Shown here: piece by piece, positions 1 through 5,812 of the stretch
Layout of the letters: every line of letters begins with the position of its first letter
How positions within the stretch are numbered: position 1 is the first letter of the stretch
The notes under the pieces: model-generated
Seen by the model: the letters and a program-made list of their open reading frames with translations, nothing else
Told to the model about the DNA's origin: nothing
Databases searched by the model: none
Made by a program: the position numbers and the translations under genes
DNA from: Rhodospirillales bacterium
Lineage (GTDB): Bacteria; Pseudomonadota; Alphaproteobacteria; Rhodospirillales; Defluviicoccaceae
Reading direction: 5' to 3'
NCBI GenBank assembly: GCA_030622775.1
Contig: JAUXFS010000007.1
Location: forward strand, 1 to 12,940
DNA: 12,940 nt

Positions 1-52
1 GTTCGACGCGTGGGTGCGTCCGGAACGGATGACCGGCCCGCGAGAGGACTAA
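1..52 (+). CDS. C-terminal end of an unidentified gene (partial)
   Basis: Frame 2 is open from the window edge and ends in TAA at 50-52, encoding the tail FDAWVRPERMTGPRED. Thirteen of its 16 codons end in G or C, as expected for coding DNA in this GC-rich genome. The other two frames look less coding-like, and frame 3 is closed by a TGA. A hairpin followed by a T-rich tract starts inside the last codons, which fits the end of a transcription unit. Sixteen residues are too few to name a family. The call rests on codon pattern plus the adjacent terminator, so it is tentative. Confidence 0.5.
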   Translation, partial: FDAWVRPERMTGPRED

Positions 53-71
53 AACCGGTCCTCTTGTTATT
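43..71 (+). terminator. Probable intrinsic terminator
   Basis: AGAGGAC (43-49) pairs perfectly with GTCCTCT (58-64) across an 8-nt loop and is followed by the T-rich stretch TTGTTATT (64-71). This is the form of a Rho-independent terminator for plus-strand transcription. It overlaps the stop codon of the partial gene at 1-52 and lies just beyond the 3' end of the convergent VOC gene. Confidence 0.6.
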
Positions 72-84
72 GCGCCGGCTTCGC

Positions 85-603
85 TTATTTCATTGGGCTC
101 GCCAATTTCATCAGGCTGGCGAATGCTTCCTGCGAGCTTTTGAGCATGTCGAACGGTGACGGGGGTGATGGGGGGGATGATTGTGCGATGCGGGTTGCGA
201 TCGACCAGTGGTGGCCGAACGGATCGACGAGTCGGCCGTAGCGGTCACCCCAGGCCATGGTGGCGACCGGCATGACGACCATGGCTCCCTCTTTCACCGC
301 GCGGGCGAACACGGCGTCGACGTCGCCGACATAGAGGTGAATCGAAACGGCGCTGCCGCCGAACGCTTTCGGCGAGTGGCTGCCGAATTCGGGAAAGGCG
401 TCGGCGAGCATGACGACGCCGCCGCCGCCGATTCGGATCGCGGCATGCATCAGGCGTTTGCCATCGGGCGCCGGCGTGCGCATGACCTCCTCGGCGCCAA
501 ACGCCCGCTCGTAGAAGCCGATGGCCGCGGCCGCGCCGTCGACGACCAGATGGGGCGTCACCGCGGTGAACCCCTCGGGGATGGGGTATGCCTGTTCGCT
601 CAT
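85..603 (-). CDS. VOC-superfamily protein, PhnB/glyoxalase-like
   Basis: This 172-aa protein has one vicinal-oxygen-chelate fold unit. The N-terminal half reads VTPHLVVDGAAAAIGFYERAFGAEE and the C-terminal half ends in GDRYGRLVDPFGHHWSIATR, the pattern of PhnB-like and glyoxalase/bleomycin-resistance-like VOC proteins. Such proteins are cytoplasmic and often bind a metal or small molecule; the substrate cannot be told from sequence. After the fold comes a Ser/Pro linker and a short amphipathic tail of about 22 residues (MLKSSQEAFASLMKLASPMK), which is extra to the core domain. I chose ATG 603-601; a GTG directly before it (606-604) is also in frame. The only good Shine-Dalgarno (AAGGAG, 635-630) lies 26 nt from this ATG, because a 17-bp duplication separates them. 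The gene is divergent from the LysE-family gene. Confidence 0.85.
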   Translation of the reverse strand: MSEQAYPIPEGFTAVTPHLVVDGAAAAIGFYERAFGAEEVMRTPAPDGKRLMHAAIRIGGGGVVMLADAFPEFGSHSPKAFGGSAVSIHLYVGDVDAVFARAVKEGAMVVMPVATMAWGDRYGRLVDPFGHHWSIATRIAQSSPPSPPSPFDMLKSSQEAFASLMKLASPMK

Positions 604-623
604 CACGCCTGTTCGCTCATCAC
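590..623. repeat. 17-bp perfect tandem duplication
   Basis: The unit gcctgttcgctcatcac occurs at 590-606 and again, without a gap, at 607-623. It spans the start codon and first codons of the VOC gene. Because 17 is not a multiple of three, the upstream start is out of frame with the rest of the gene, producing the short MSEQA leader. Confidence 0.9.
603..620 (-). CDS. Five-codon leader ORF (MSEQA) ahead of the VOC gene
   Basis: The upstream copy of a 17-bp tandem duplication has its own ATG at 620-618, 9 nt from AAGGAG (635-630), a near-ideal ribosome-binding site. It encodes M-S-E-Q-A and stops at TGA 605-603, which overlaps the ATG of the full VOC gene by one base (TGATG). The main gene begins with the same MSEQA residues. 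Ribosomes would be expected to load at the leader and reinitiate, or the upstream start is simply a relic. Expression is inference; the sequence arrangement is directly visible. Confidence 0.35.
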   Translation of the reverse strand: MSEQA

Positions 624-737
624 GGGCGACTCCTTCGTGTGATTATGCCATCGGCAACCCGCGCCTGCGCCGGGACCGGGACACATCCGTTCGACGGAAA
701 CTGTCGCATCGATGTGACCGGTTCGCAAGCACGGTCA

Positions 738-770
738 ATACCAACGCTCACTATCAATGAGCATTGGTAT
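738..770. promoter_or_regulatory. 33-bp inverted repeat between divergent VOC and LysE genes (possible operator)
   Basis: ATACCAACGCTCA (738-750) and TGAGCATTGGTAT (758-770) form 13-bp arms with one mismatch around a 7-bp centre. A second, shorter palindrome CAATG-AG-CATTG (755-766) is nested in the right half. No T-tract follows, so a transcription-factor site is more likely than a terminator. The 184-bp gap between the divergent genes (624-807) holds no other coding signal I can support. No regulator gene is present in the window to pair with it. Confidence 0.45.
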
Positions 771-807
771 GGGGACAGCCCAGCCGGCATCGTGATAACA
801 AACTCGT

Positions 808-1437
808 GTGCCTGTCGAACCCGCAACCCTCGCCGCCTTCGCGGTCGCCGTGCTGGCGATCGTGATGTCGCCCGGGCCCGATACGATGCTGATCCTGCGC
901 TACGCGCTGACGTCGGGACAAAAGGCCGGCTTCGCGGCGGTGGCGGGTGTGCAAATCGGATTGATGATCCATACGGTGCTGGCGATCCTCGGTATCTCGC
1001 TGCTCATCGCCTCCTCGCCGGTCCTGTTCAAGGCCGTCGCGATCGCCGGCGCCGGCTATCTGGCGTGGCTCGGAATCCAGGGATTCCGCGAGGGCGGCGC
1101 CTTCAGGCTCGACGGCGACCGACGCCCGGTCGGCGCGGCCAGGGCCTGCCGCGACGCCGTGATCACCAACGTCCTCAATCCGAAGGTGATCCTTCTGTTC
1201 CTGGCGCTGCTGCCCAACTTCGTGGTCACCGGCCGGGGCGATGTCCCGGCCCAGTTGATCACCCTCTCGGTCGTGCTGATCGTCATCAACGTGACGTGGC
1301 AGGCGCCGCTGGCGTGGGCGGCACAGGTCGTCCGCGGCTGGCTGGTCCGGCCTTCGGTACAGCGGGCGGTCTCCCGCCTCGGCGGCGCCATCCTGTTGCT
1401 GTTCGCCGGCCTGATGCTGTACGAGCATCTTGTCTGA
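808..1437 (+). CDS. LysE/RhtB-family amino-acid exporter
   Basis: This 209-aa inner-membrane protein is of typical family length. The N-terminal part, through MSPGPDTMLIL (residues 20-30) and SGQKAGFAAVAGVQIG (37-52), is the LysE/RhtB signature. The second half has the expected NVLNPKVILLFLALLPNF (121-138). Hydrophobic stretches at about 5-27, 41-66, 69-90, 120-141, 148-170 and 189-207 fit six membrane segments. The family exports amino acids or related small molecules by proton motive force; the substrate cannot be assigned here. GTG at 808 is the first possible start after an in-frame TAA (796-798), and MPVEPATLAAF is a usual family N-terminus, but no clear Shine-Dalgarno is visible. It is divergent from the VOC gene. 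Confidence 0.92.
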   Translation: MPVEPATLAAFAVAVLAIVMSPGPDTMLILRYALTSGQKAGFAAVAGVQIGLMIHTVLAILGISLLIASSPVLFKAVAIAGAGYLAWLGIQGFREGGAFRLDGDRRPVGAARACRDAVITNVLNPKVILLFLALLPNFVVTGRGDVPAQLITLSVVLIVINVTWQAPLAWAAQVVRGWLVRPSVQRAVSRLGGAILLLFAGLMLYEHLV

Positions 1438-1455
1438 ACCGGAAAGACCGAAGGG

Positions 1456-1488
1456 GCCGGCATGGGACCGTTCGTCCCGGTTGCCGGC
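1456..1488 (+). terminator. Compound hairpin downstream of the LysE gene
   Basis: GCCGGCA (1456-1462) pairs with TGCCGGC (1482-1488), and an inner stem GGGAC (1464-1468) pairs with GTCCC (1474-1478). It begins 18 nt after the LysE stop. There is no T-run, so termination would be weak or Rho-assisted. It also contains part of the ribosome-binding site and the start codon of a candidate 53-aa ORF, so it could instead control that ORF's translation. Confidence 0.4.
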
Positions 1489-1623
1489 AGAGCCGCGGTC
1501 ATACCCTACCACAGGGTCCCGGTCCCGAACCTGGAGGACGGCGGTTTCCTGTGCGCCTCGGCCCGCGCCGCCTGGGAAGCGGCGCGGCGATCGGCTCATA
1601 TGAAGGGTAAGAGTCGGAAATAG
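1462..1623 (+). CDS. Small hypothetical protein (53 aa)
   Basis: ATG at 1462 follows AAGGGG (1451-1456) at a normal distance. The frame runs 53 codons to TAG at 1621-1623, and about 77% of codons end in G or C. The product is basic at its C-terminus (ends HMKGKSRK), with a central VPVPNLEDGGFLCASARAAW segment. There is no signal peptide or membrane segment, and I do not recognise a family. It stops 8 nt from the end of a convergent small gene, the compact packing seen elsewhere in the window. The start lies inside a hairpin, so translation may be dampened. It may be a chance ORF. Confidence 0.4.
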   Translation: MGPFVPVAGRAAVIPYHRVPVPNLEDGGFLCASARAAWEAARRSAHMKGKSRK

Positions 1624-1631
1624 CGCTCCGC

Positions 1632-1856
1632 TCAGCGTCCGGCGTGTGGCGCCAGACGGCCCGGCCGGCTAAAAACGCTCGCCCAGGAACGGGCCAAACG
1701 TCGGCCGTATTCCGCGAAATGGGCACTGCGCAAGGCACGGCCGCGCGCCACGCACCGATCGATTTCCTCTCGTGAGAGATCGGAAACGTGGAGAACGGCC
1801 ATCGGCTCGTCCCCGGCAGGGAATTTGGTGGTATTCTGGTTTTCGAATCTAGTCAT
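1632..1856 (-). CDS. Small basic protein with an RSxxF-type helix (74 aa)
   Basis: ATG (1856-1854) is preceded by GAGG 9 nt upstream. The frame could extend back to 1967, but that extension looks non-coding and lacks a ribosome-binding site. The product is soluble, with a flexible N-terminus and a predicted helix EEIDRCVARGRALRSAHFAEY followed by GRRLARSW. Short proteins with an 'ID..V.RGR.LRS..F....R.L' helix are common in alphaproteobacteria and mostly unstudied; this match is from memory and loose. The 74-aa length is compatible with such proteins. It lies downstream of asmA on the same strand but 260 bp away, so it probably has its own promoter. Confidence 0.5.
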   Translation of the reverse strand: MTRFENQNTTKFPAGDEPMAVLHVSDLSREEIDRCVARGRALRSAHFAEYGRRLARSWASVFSRPGRLAPHAGR

Positions 1857-1998
1857 AGCTGTATACCTCACTACAGGGTTGAAACACCCTTTCGACAGAT
1901 CCTCCCGACTTTTGCTTGGATAACGGTTTGAGCGCGCCCCCACGAACTTCGCGCTTCGGTTGCCCAATAGGTAATATTAGTTGGCGTCCGAATCAAGG

Positions 1999-2021
1999 GT
2001 TTTGCTGCATTGCAACAAAAC
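1999..2021. promoter_or_regulatory. TGC-centred palindrome, resembles a PhaR-type operator
   Basis: GTTTTGCTGC (1999-2008) and GCAACAAAAC (2012-2021) are inverted arms with one mismatch around ATT. The core CTGC-N3-GCAA is one base from the CTGC-N3/4-GCAG motif described for the polyhydroxyalkanoate regulator PhaR in Paracoccus. It lies about 145 bp upstream of the start of the 74-aa gene on the minus strand. No PHA gene is visible in the window. Assignment to PhaR is inference. Confidence 0.3.
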
Positions 2022-2060
2022 TATAACGTGCGGTGCGGCTTTCCGGCAACAGTCGCACTT

Positions 2061-2089
2061 GGCGCGTTCGGGGCGCGTTCGGGGGGGGG
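2061..2089. repeat. 11-bp direct repeat followed by a G9 tract
   Basis: GGCGCGTTCGG is present twice in tandem (2061-2071 and 2072-2082) and runs into nine consecutive G (2081-2089). It lies in non-coding DNA just downstream of asmA. Such runs are prone to slippage and to sequencing error, so the exact length is uncertain. Confidence 0.75.
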
Positions 2090-2116
2090 CGCTCGGGGAT
2101 TCGCCCGTGGCCCGGG

Positions 2117-5100
2117 CTACCGGTTCTTCAACAGGCCCTTGAGGACGTCTTCCAGCGGAGACGGGCGCCGATCCGGCGGCGATTCCGTGGTCTTGTCGGT
2201 CGAGGGCGGCTCGGTCGGCCGCGGCTGGGCGGCGCCGGCCGACGGTCGACCGGTGGGCGCGTCGAGGACCTTGCCGACGCCCTTCTTCTTGCGAAGCTTG
2301 TCGAGGCCGGGGATCCGGATCGACCCCGTTAAACTGCTCGTGTCCACCTTGACATCGGGGGCATCGAGCGGGCCGCGCAGCCAGAACGGCAGGATCTGCG
2401 GTTGTTGGGACCCCGCCTCCGTCACCAGGCCGGTCACGACGTTGCGCGCGAGTTGCAGTTCGCCTTTCACGTCGATCCGCCATGCCGGAAGGTCGGCGAA
2501 TCCCCGGGCCGCTCCGGTTCCGAGCCCCGAGTCGAGACGCATGTCCTCGGATCGGGCCACGCCGTCCTCGATCGAGTAGGTTGCCGAGAAATCGGCGGCG
2601 CCCGTCGCCGCGCCCTGGCCCAACAACCCTCCGATCCGGTTCAACCCGTCGAACAAAGCCAGCAACGGCGCCAGAACCGTGCCCTGCGCGCCGCCGGTGG
2701 TTTCGACACCGGCCAGCGCAACCGATCCCGAGCCGTCCAGCGCCGACACCATGGCGGCGACGTTCTGGCCGCGGGTGGTCAGCCGGGCATCCGCCGCCAT
2801 CCGACCGGTGGCGACCGACTTGCCGGTCACGGCGCGCGTCGCACGACCAAGATCGGCGTTCTCCAGCTTCATCGAACCCTCCAACCGGGGGGAACCGGTG
2901 GCGTCGAGACGGCCCGACGCCGCCAGCGGTCCGTCGAACAACGCGCCGGTCAATCGTTCGGCGGTGAGCACGCCCGCGGCGAGTGTCACCGCCAGGTCCG
3001 CGTTCTCGAGCGTGTAGCCCTGGTAGGCGACCGCCTCGGACTTCAGCCTGACGTCGGCGTCGAAGCTTTGCAGCACGCGGAGATCGATGGGCTCCCGCGA
3101 CCAGCGCCGGTGTGGTGTCGCCGCCACCAGACGCAACTCGTGTCCGCCGCCGATCCGGGGCGGCGGCGCCGGCCGCCAGGACATTGGCCGCCATGACACG
3201 GGCCGCCATGACACTGGCACCAGCCGTGGCGTCATCGCCGCCGTTCGCTTCGCCGGCAGGAACGGATCGACCACCACTTTGCCGGTGGTGAGGTCGGCGG
3301 TGATCTTCGGGCGCCGCTCCCGGAAGCTGGCCGCGAGACTTCCCTCGATAGCGACGTCCCCGATCGTCCCCGCGAGTTCGCGGATGCTCACCTCGGAAGC
3401 GTTCCCGTCGAGTTGGCCGGTGAGGTCGATGGCGCCGATCGGGCCCGACGGCCGGTAGTCCACGGCCAACGCCTCGAGCAATCGGACCATGTCCATCCGC
3501 CGAAGCGCCACTTGACCGCCGAAGCGCGGCGACGGCAGCAGGTTCAGGGTGCCATCAAGGGCGATTTCGCCGCCCGCGGCCTGGACGTCGATGTCGATGA
3601 CCGGCTGCGAAAGGGCGCCCTCGGCACGGCCGGTGACGCTCAGCGCGCCCAACGTCCGCGCCTGCGGCGGCGGCCGGATACCGGCGACGCGCAACAACCG
3701 CTCCGCGTCGGGGACGTTCAGTTCGAAGGTGAGCGCCTTCATCTCGGGCTCGTCGCCGAGACCATAGAGCATGCCGGCGATATTGACCGAGGCTCCGCCG
3801 AAATCGGCGATGCTCGCCCGGTGCACCTGCACGGCGCCATCGAACAACGTGGTGTCGACGACCACATCCTTGATCGGAACGCCCTTGTAGGTCAGGGTCA
3901 CGACATGGACCCTGAGGTTGGCGTCGAAGGAATCCAGCACCGCGAGGGCCGACGGCGAACCGCCTTCATCCTTAGACGCGGCCGCATCCGTCGTCTCCTG
4001 CCCGGAACCATCGGCGGAAACCCGGGGGAGGTAGGCGTCGATATTCAATCGATCGATCGTCAGGTCGGCGCCGAAAGCCAATCGCTTGGAAATCGCCCAC
4101 GTCACCCCCCCGATCAACCGCGAACCGTCCACCTGTACGTCGATGTTCCGCGCCTGCACCAGTTCGGGGTATGCGGACAGCTTGCTTCGGGCGACGAACG
4201 TGCGAAGCCGGCCGGGGGGAACGCCGGAGGTGTCGACGCCGAGCCAGTCGAGCACCCCGAGCAGGTCGGCGGATTTCGCCTCGATCTCGCCGTCGAACTG
4301 GGGCGTTCCGTCGGGAGCGGTGACGAAACCGAACAGGGCGACCTCCGATCCGCCCGGCAGAAGCGCCGAAATCTGGCTGATGGTGATTTCGCCCCCGGAA
4401 AGATCGGCATTGGCCCGGGTTCGGCGGACGATGCCGCCGCGATAGATGATGGCGTCCGCCGAGATGGCGGCCGAAACGTTGATCCCCGTCGGCAGCCGAA
4501 ACGCCGCGGCGGCTGATTTCGCCGATGGGCCGGCGGCGCCCCCCGAACGCGGAACCTTCTTGCTCCCGGCGCCATCCGCGGTCCGAGCGGAACGCCCCGC
4601 CACCGTCGGCATCGCCAGCCAGGAGTCCAGGTCGATCCGGCCGGCGGCAAGCTGGCCGTCCACCGAGATCTCGTCGCCGAACTTCGCCGACAGGGCGCCG
4701 GTGGCGCGTGTTTCGCCGAGGCGGACCGACAAGTCGGTGATCGCGAGGTCGGAACCGGAGGCGATGACCTCTCCGTCGACGTCGAACGCCTGGCCGAGAA
4801 AACCGGGAAGCGCCCCGGGGACGGCGGTTTGGATCAATCCGGCCAGACTTTTTCCTTCGGCGGTGATCCGCCCTTCGAAGCTTGGCGAATCCGTCGGGCT
4901 TCGGACAATGCCGCGGAGCGCGATACGGGACGCATCGGGATCCGTCATCAGCGTCATCGTGATCGGCACGGCGCGTTGCTCGACGATCTCGCCGACGGAA
5001 AGCCGCAGGCCGAGCGGAATGTCGCGAGCCCGGAACCGGCCGGTGAACTCGAAAGGCCCCCGCAAGGATGTCGCCGAGACGGTCGCGTTCAGCGCGTCGA

Positions 5101-5650
5101 TGCGTTCGGTGGGGCCGGCGGCCGAGTCCCGAAAGACGACGACGCCGTTCTCGATCTCGACGCTGTCCAGCCGCACCGCCAGGGACAGGCCGGCGCCATC
5201 GCCGGCGTCGGCGGATTTTCCGGGAGCCGAGCCCGGCACCAGCGTTTCGCTCCGTTCGTTCGGACCCGCGAACTCCCAGTTCTTTCGTCCATCGGCAAGG
5301 ATCTCGAGGTGGACCACCGGCTCGACCAACTTGACCTTGCCCACCTGGATTTCGCCAGAAAGCAGCGGGCCGAGCGCGACCCGGATCTCCAGGGATTTCA
5401 ACCGGATCATGTCGGCGTCGGCGGCGCCGTCGATGTTGGCCAGCCGCACGTCCGTCGCCACCAGGGCCGGCGCCGGCAGGAGGGTCAATTCGATGTCGCC
5501 GCCGATATCCAGCGCGCGGCCGGTGAACGCTCCGGCCTGTCCGGCGATCTCGTCCTTGTAGTCGTTCCAGTCGATGAAGCCGGGAACGATCAACGCTGCC
5601 GCAATAAGGAAGACGATCGCCCCGGCGACGCCGATGAAAATCTTTTTCAC
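2117..5650 (-). CDS. AsmA-family envelope protein
   Basis: This 1177-aa protein has a single N-terminal membrane anchor (residues about 4-26) followed directly by FIDWNDYKDEI, the hallmark opening of AsmA proteins. A large periplasmic part follows, rich in repeated beta-strand modules. The N-terminal AsmA domain includes LLPAPALVATDVRLAN and the DGRKNWEF motif near residue 125. The C-terminal AsmA module follows the linker RRWSREPIDLRVLQSFDADV and covers roughly residues 850-1110. The protein ends in a Pro/Ser-rich tail and EDVLKGLLKNR. AsmA-like proteins are bridge-like factors linked to outer-membrane lipid homeostasis. The length is typical of long alphaproteobacterial members. GTG (5650-5648) has GGAG 7 nt upstream. 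The linker near residues 812-827 carries an in-frame SWRP repeat. It is transcribed divergently from the ATPase operon and probably unrelated to it in function. Confidence 0.93.
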   Translation of the reverse strand: MKKIFIGVAGAIVFLIAAALIVPGFIDWNDYKDEIAGQAGAFTGRALDIGGDIELTLLPAPALVATDVRLANIDGAADADMIRLKSLEIRVALGPLLSGEIQVGKVKLVEPVVHLEILADGRKNWEFAGPNERSETLVPGSAPGKSADAGDGAGLSLAVRLDSVEIENGVVVFRDSAAGPTERIDALNATVSATSLRGPFEFTGRFRARDIPLGLRLSVGEIVEQRAVPITMTLMTDPDASRIALRGIVRSPTDSPSFEGRITAEGKSLAGLIQTAVPGALPGFLGQAFDVDGEVIASGSDLAITDLSVRLGETRATGALSAKFGDEISVDGQLAAGRIDLDSWLAMPTVAGRSARTADGAGSKKVPRSGGAAGPSAKSAAAAFRLPTGINVSAAISADAIIYRGGIVRRTRANADLSGGEITISQISALLPGGSEVALFGFVTAPDGTPQFDGEIEAKSADLLGVLDWLGVDTSGVPPGRLRTFVARSKLSAYPELVQARNIDVQVDGSRLIGGVTWAISKRLAFGADLTIDRLNIDAYLPRVSADGSGQETTDAAASKDEGGSPSALAVLDSFDANLRVHVVTLTYKGVPIKDVVVDTTLFDGAVQVHRASIADFGGASVNIAGMLYGLGDEPEMKALTFELNVPDAERLLRVAGIRPPPQARTLGALSVTGRAEGALSQPVIDIDVQAAGGEIALDGTLNLLPSPRFGGQVALRRMDMVRLLEALAVDYRPSGPIGAIDLTGQLDGNASEVSIRELAGTIGDVAIEGSLAASFRERRPKITADLTTGKVVVDPFLPAKRTAAMTPRLVPVSWRPVSWRPMSWRPAPPPRIGGGHELRLVAATPHRRWSREPIDLRVLQSFDADVRLKSEAVAYQGYTLENADLAVTLAAGVLTAERLTGALFDGPLAASGRLDATGSPRLEGSMKLENADLGRATRAVTGKSVATGRMAADARLTTRGQNVAAMVSALDGSGSVALAGVETTGGAQGTVLAPLLALFDGLNRIGGLLGQGAATGAADFSATYSIEDGVARSEDMRLDSGLGTGAARGFADLPAWRIDVKGELQLARNVVTGLVTEAGSQQPQILPFWLRGPLDAPDVKVDTSSLTGSIRIPGLDKLRKKKGVGKVLDAPTGRPSAGAAQPRPTEPPSTDKTTESPPDRRPSPLEDVLKGLLKNR
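3171..3215. repeat. Three 15-bp tandem repeats inside asmA
   Basis: Units at 3171-3185, 3186-3200 and 3201-3215 share ggccgcca[g/t]gaca. The second and third units differ only at their last base. They encode an in-frame pentapeptide repeat read as PVSWR-PVSWR-PMSWR in AsmA, in the linker between its two halves. The unit length is a multiple of three, so copy-number change would keep the frame. Confidence 0.9.
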
Positions 5651-5766
5651 GCGGTTGCTCCGTGTGTGGGCGTGGCGGCGATGCTACAGGGTCAACCCAC
5701 GGTAATCAAACCGAACCATGATATCCGGTCACCAAACCGTAAGTGCTGCAACACGATGCCGTTTGT

Positions 5767-5795
5767 TTGACGGCTTGTAACTCCCGGCCTATCCT
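5767..5795 (+). promoter_or_regulatory. Sigma70-type promoter of the N-ATPase operon
   Basis: TTGACG (5767-5772) and TATCCT (5790-5795) are separated by exactly 17 bp. Both hexamers are close to the housekeeping consensus. Transcription would begin near 5802, leaving only about 10 nt before the GTG at 5813 or about 26 nt before the ATG at 5828. The rest of the 162-bp gap (5651-5812) shows only a short GGGT-CA-ACCC palindrome (5689-5698), and no clear promoter for asmA could be placed. Confidence 0.6.
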
Positions 5796-5812
5796 CGTCA
5801 CGAAGTGGCGAT

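Larger units (their letters stand above)
1857..2116. other. Intergenic region between asmA and the 74-aa gene
   Basis: This 260-bp stretch has no convincing gene. It contains a short AGGGT/ACCCT hairpin (1875-1879/1886-1890), an AT-rich patch around 1970-2025, a TGC-centred palindrome (1999-2021), a duplicated 11-mer plus a run of nine G (2061-2089), and a GC hairpin GCCCG/CGGGC (2103-2107/2113-2117) touching the asmA stop codon. I could not place a confident promoter for the 74-aa gene, although one is expected here. Confidence 0.6.

Noticed and set aside
620..826. 68-codon minus-strand frame in the VOC/LysE gap
   Set aside because: It contains the 33-bp palindrome, has no recognisable domain and no proper ribosome-binding site.
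588..1610. 340-codon plus-strand frame spanning the LysE gene
   Set aside because: An Arg-rich shadow frame; it runs across the intergenic palindrome and lacks any family signature, while the overlapping LysE frame is clear.
1875..1890. AGGGT/ACCCT hairpin in the leader of the 74-aa gene, considered as a riboswitch or attenuator
   Set aside because: Only a 5-bp stem, with no conserved riboswitch core that I can identify.
1977..3209. 410-codon minus-strand frame overlapping the 3' part of asmA
   Set aside because: Arg/Gly-rich product of an alternative frame; the AsmA frame is conserved through to its normal C-terminus.
5689..5698. GGGT-CA-ACCC palindrome and a TTGACC on the minus strand upstream of asmA
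   Set aside because: Too short to call an operator, and the TTGACC has no -10 hexamer at a suitable distance.
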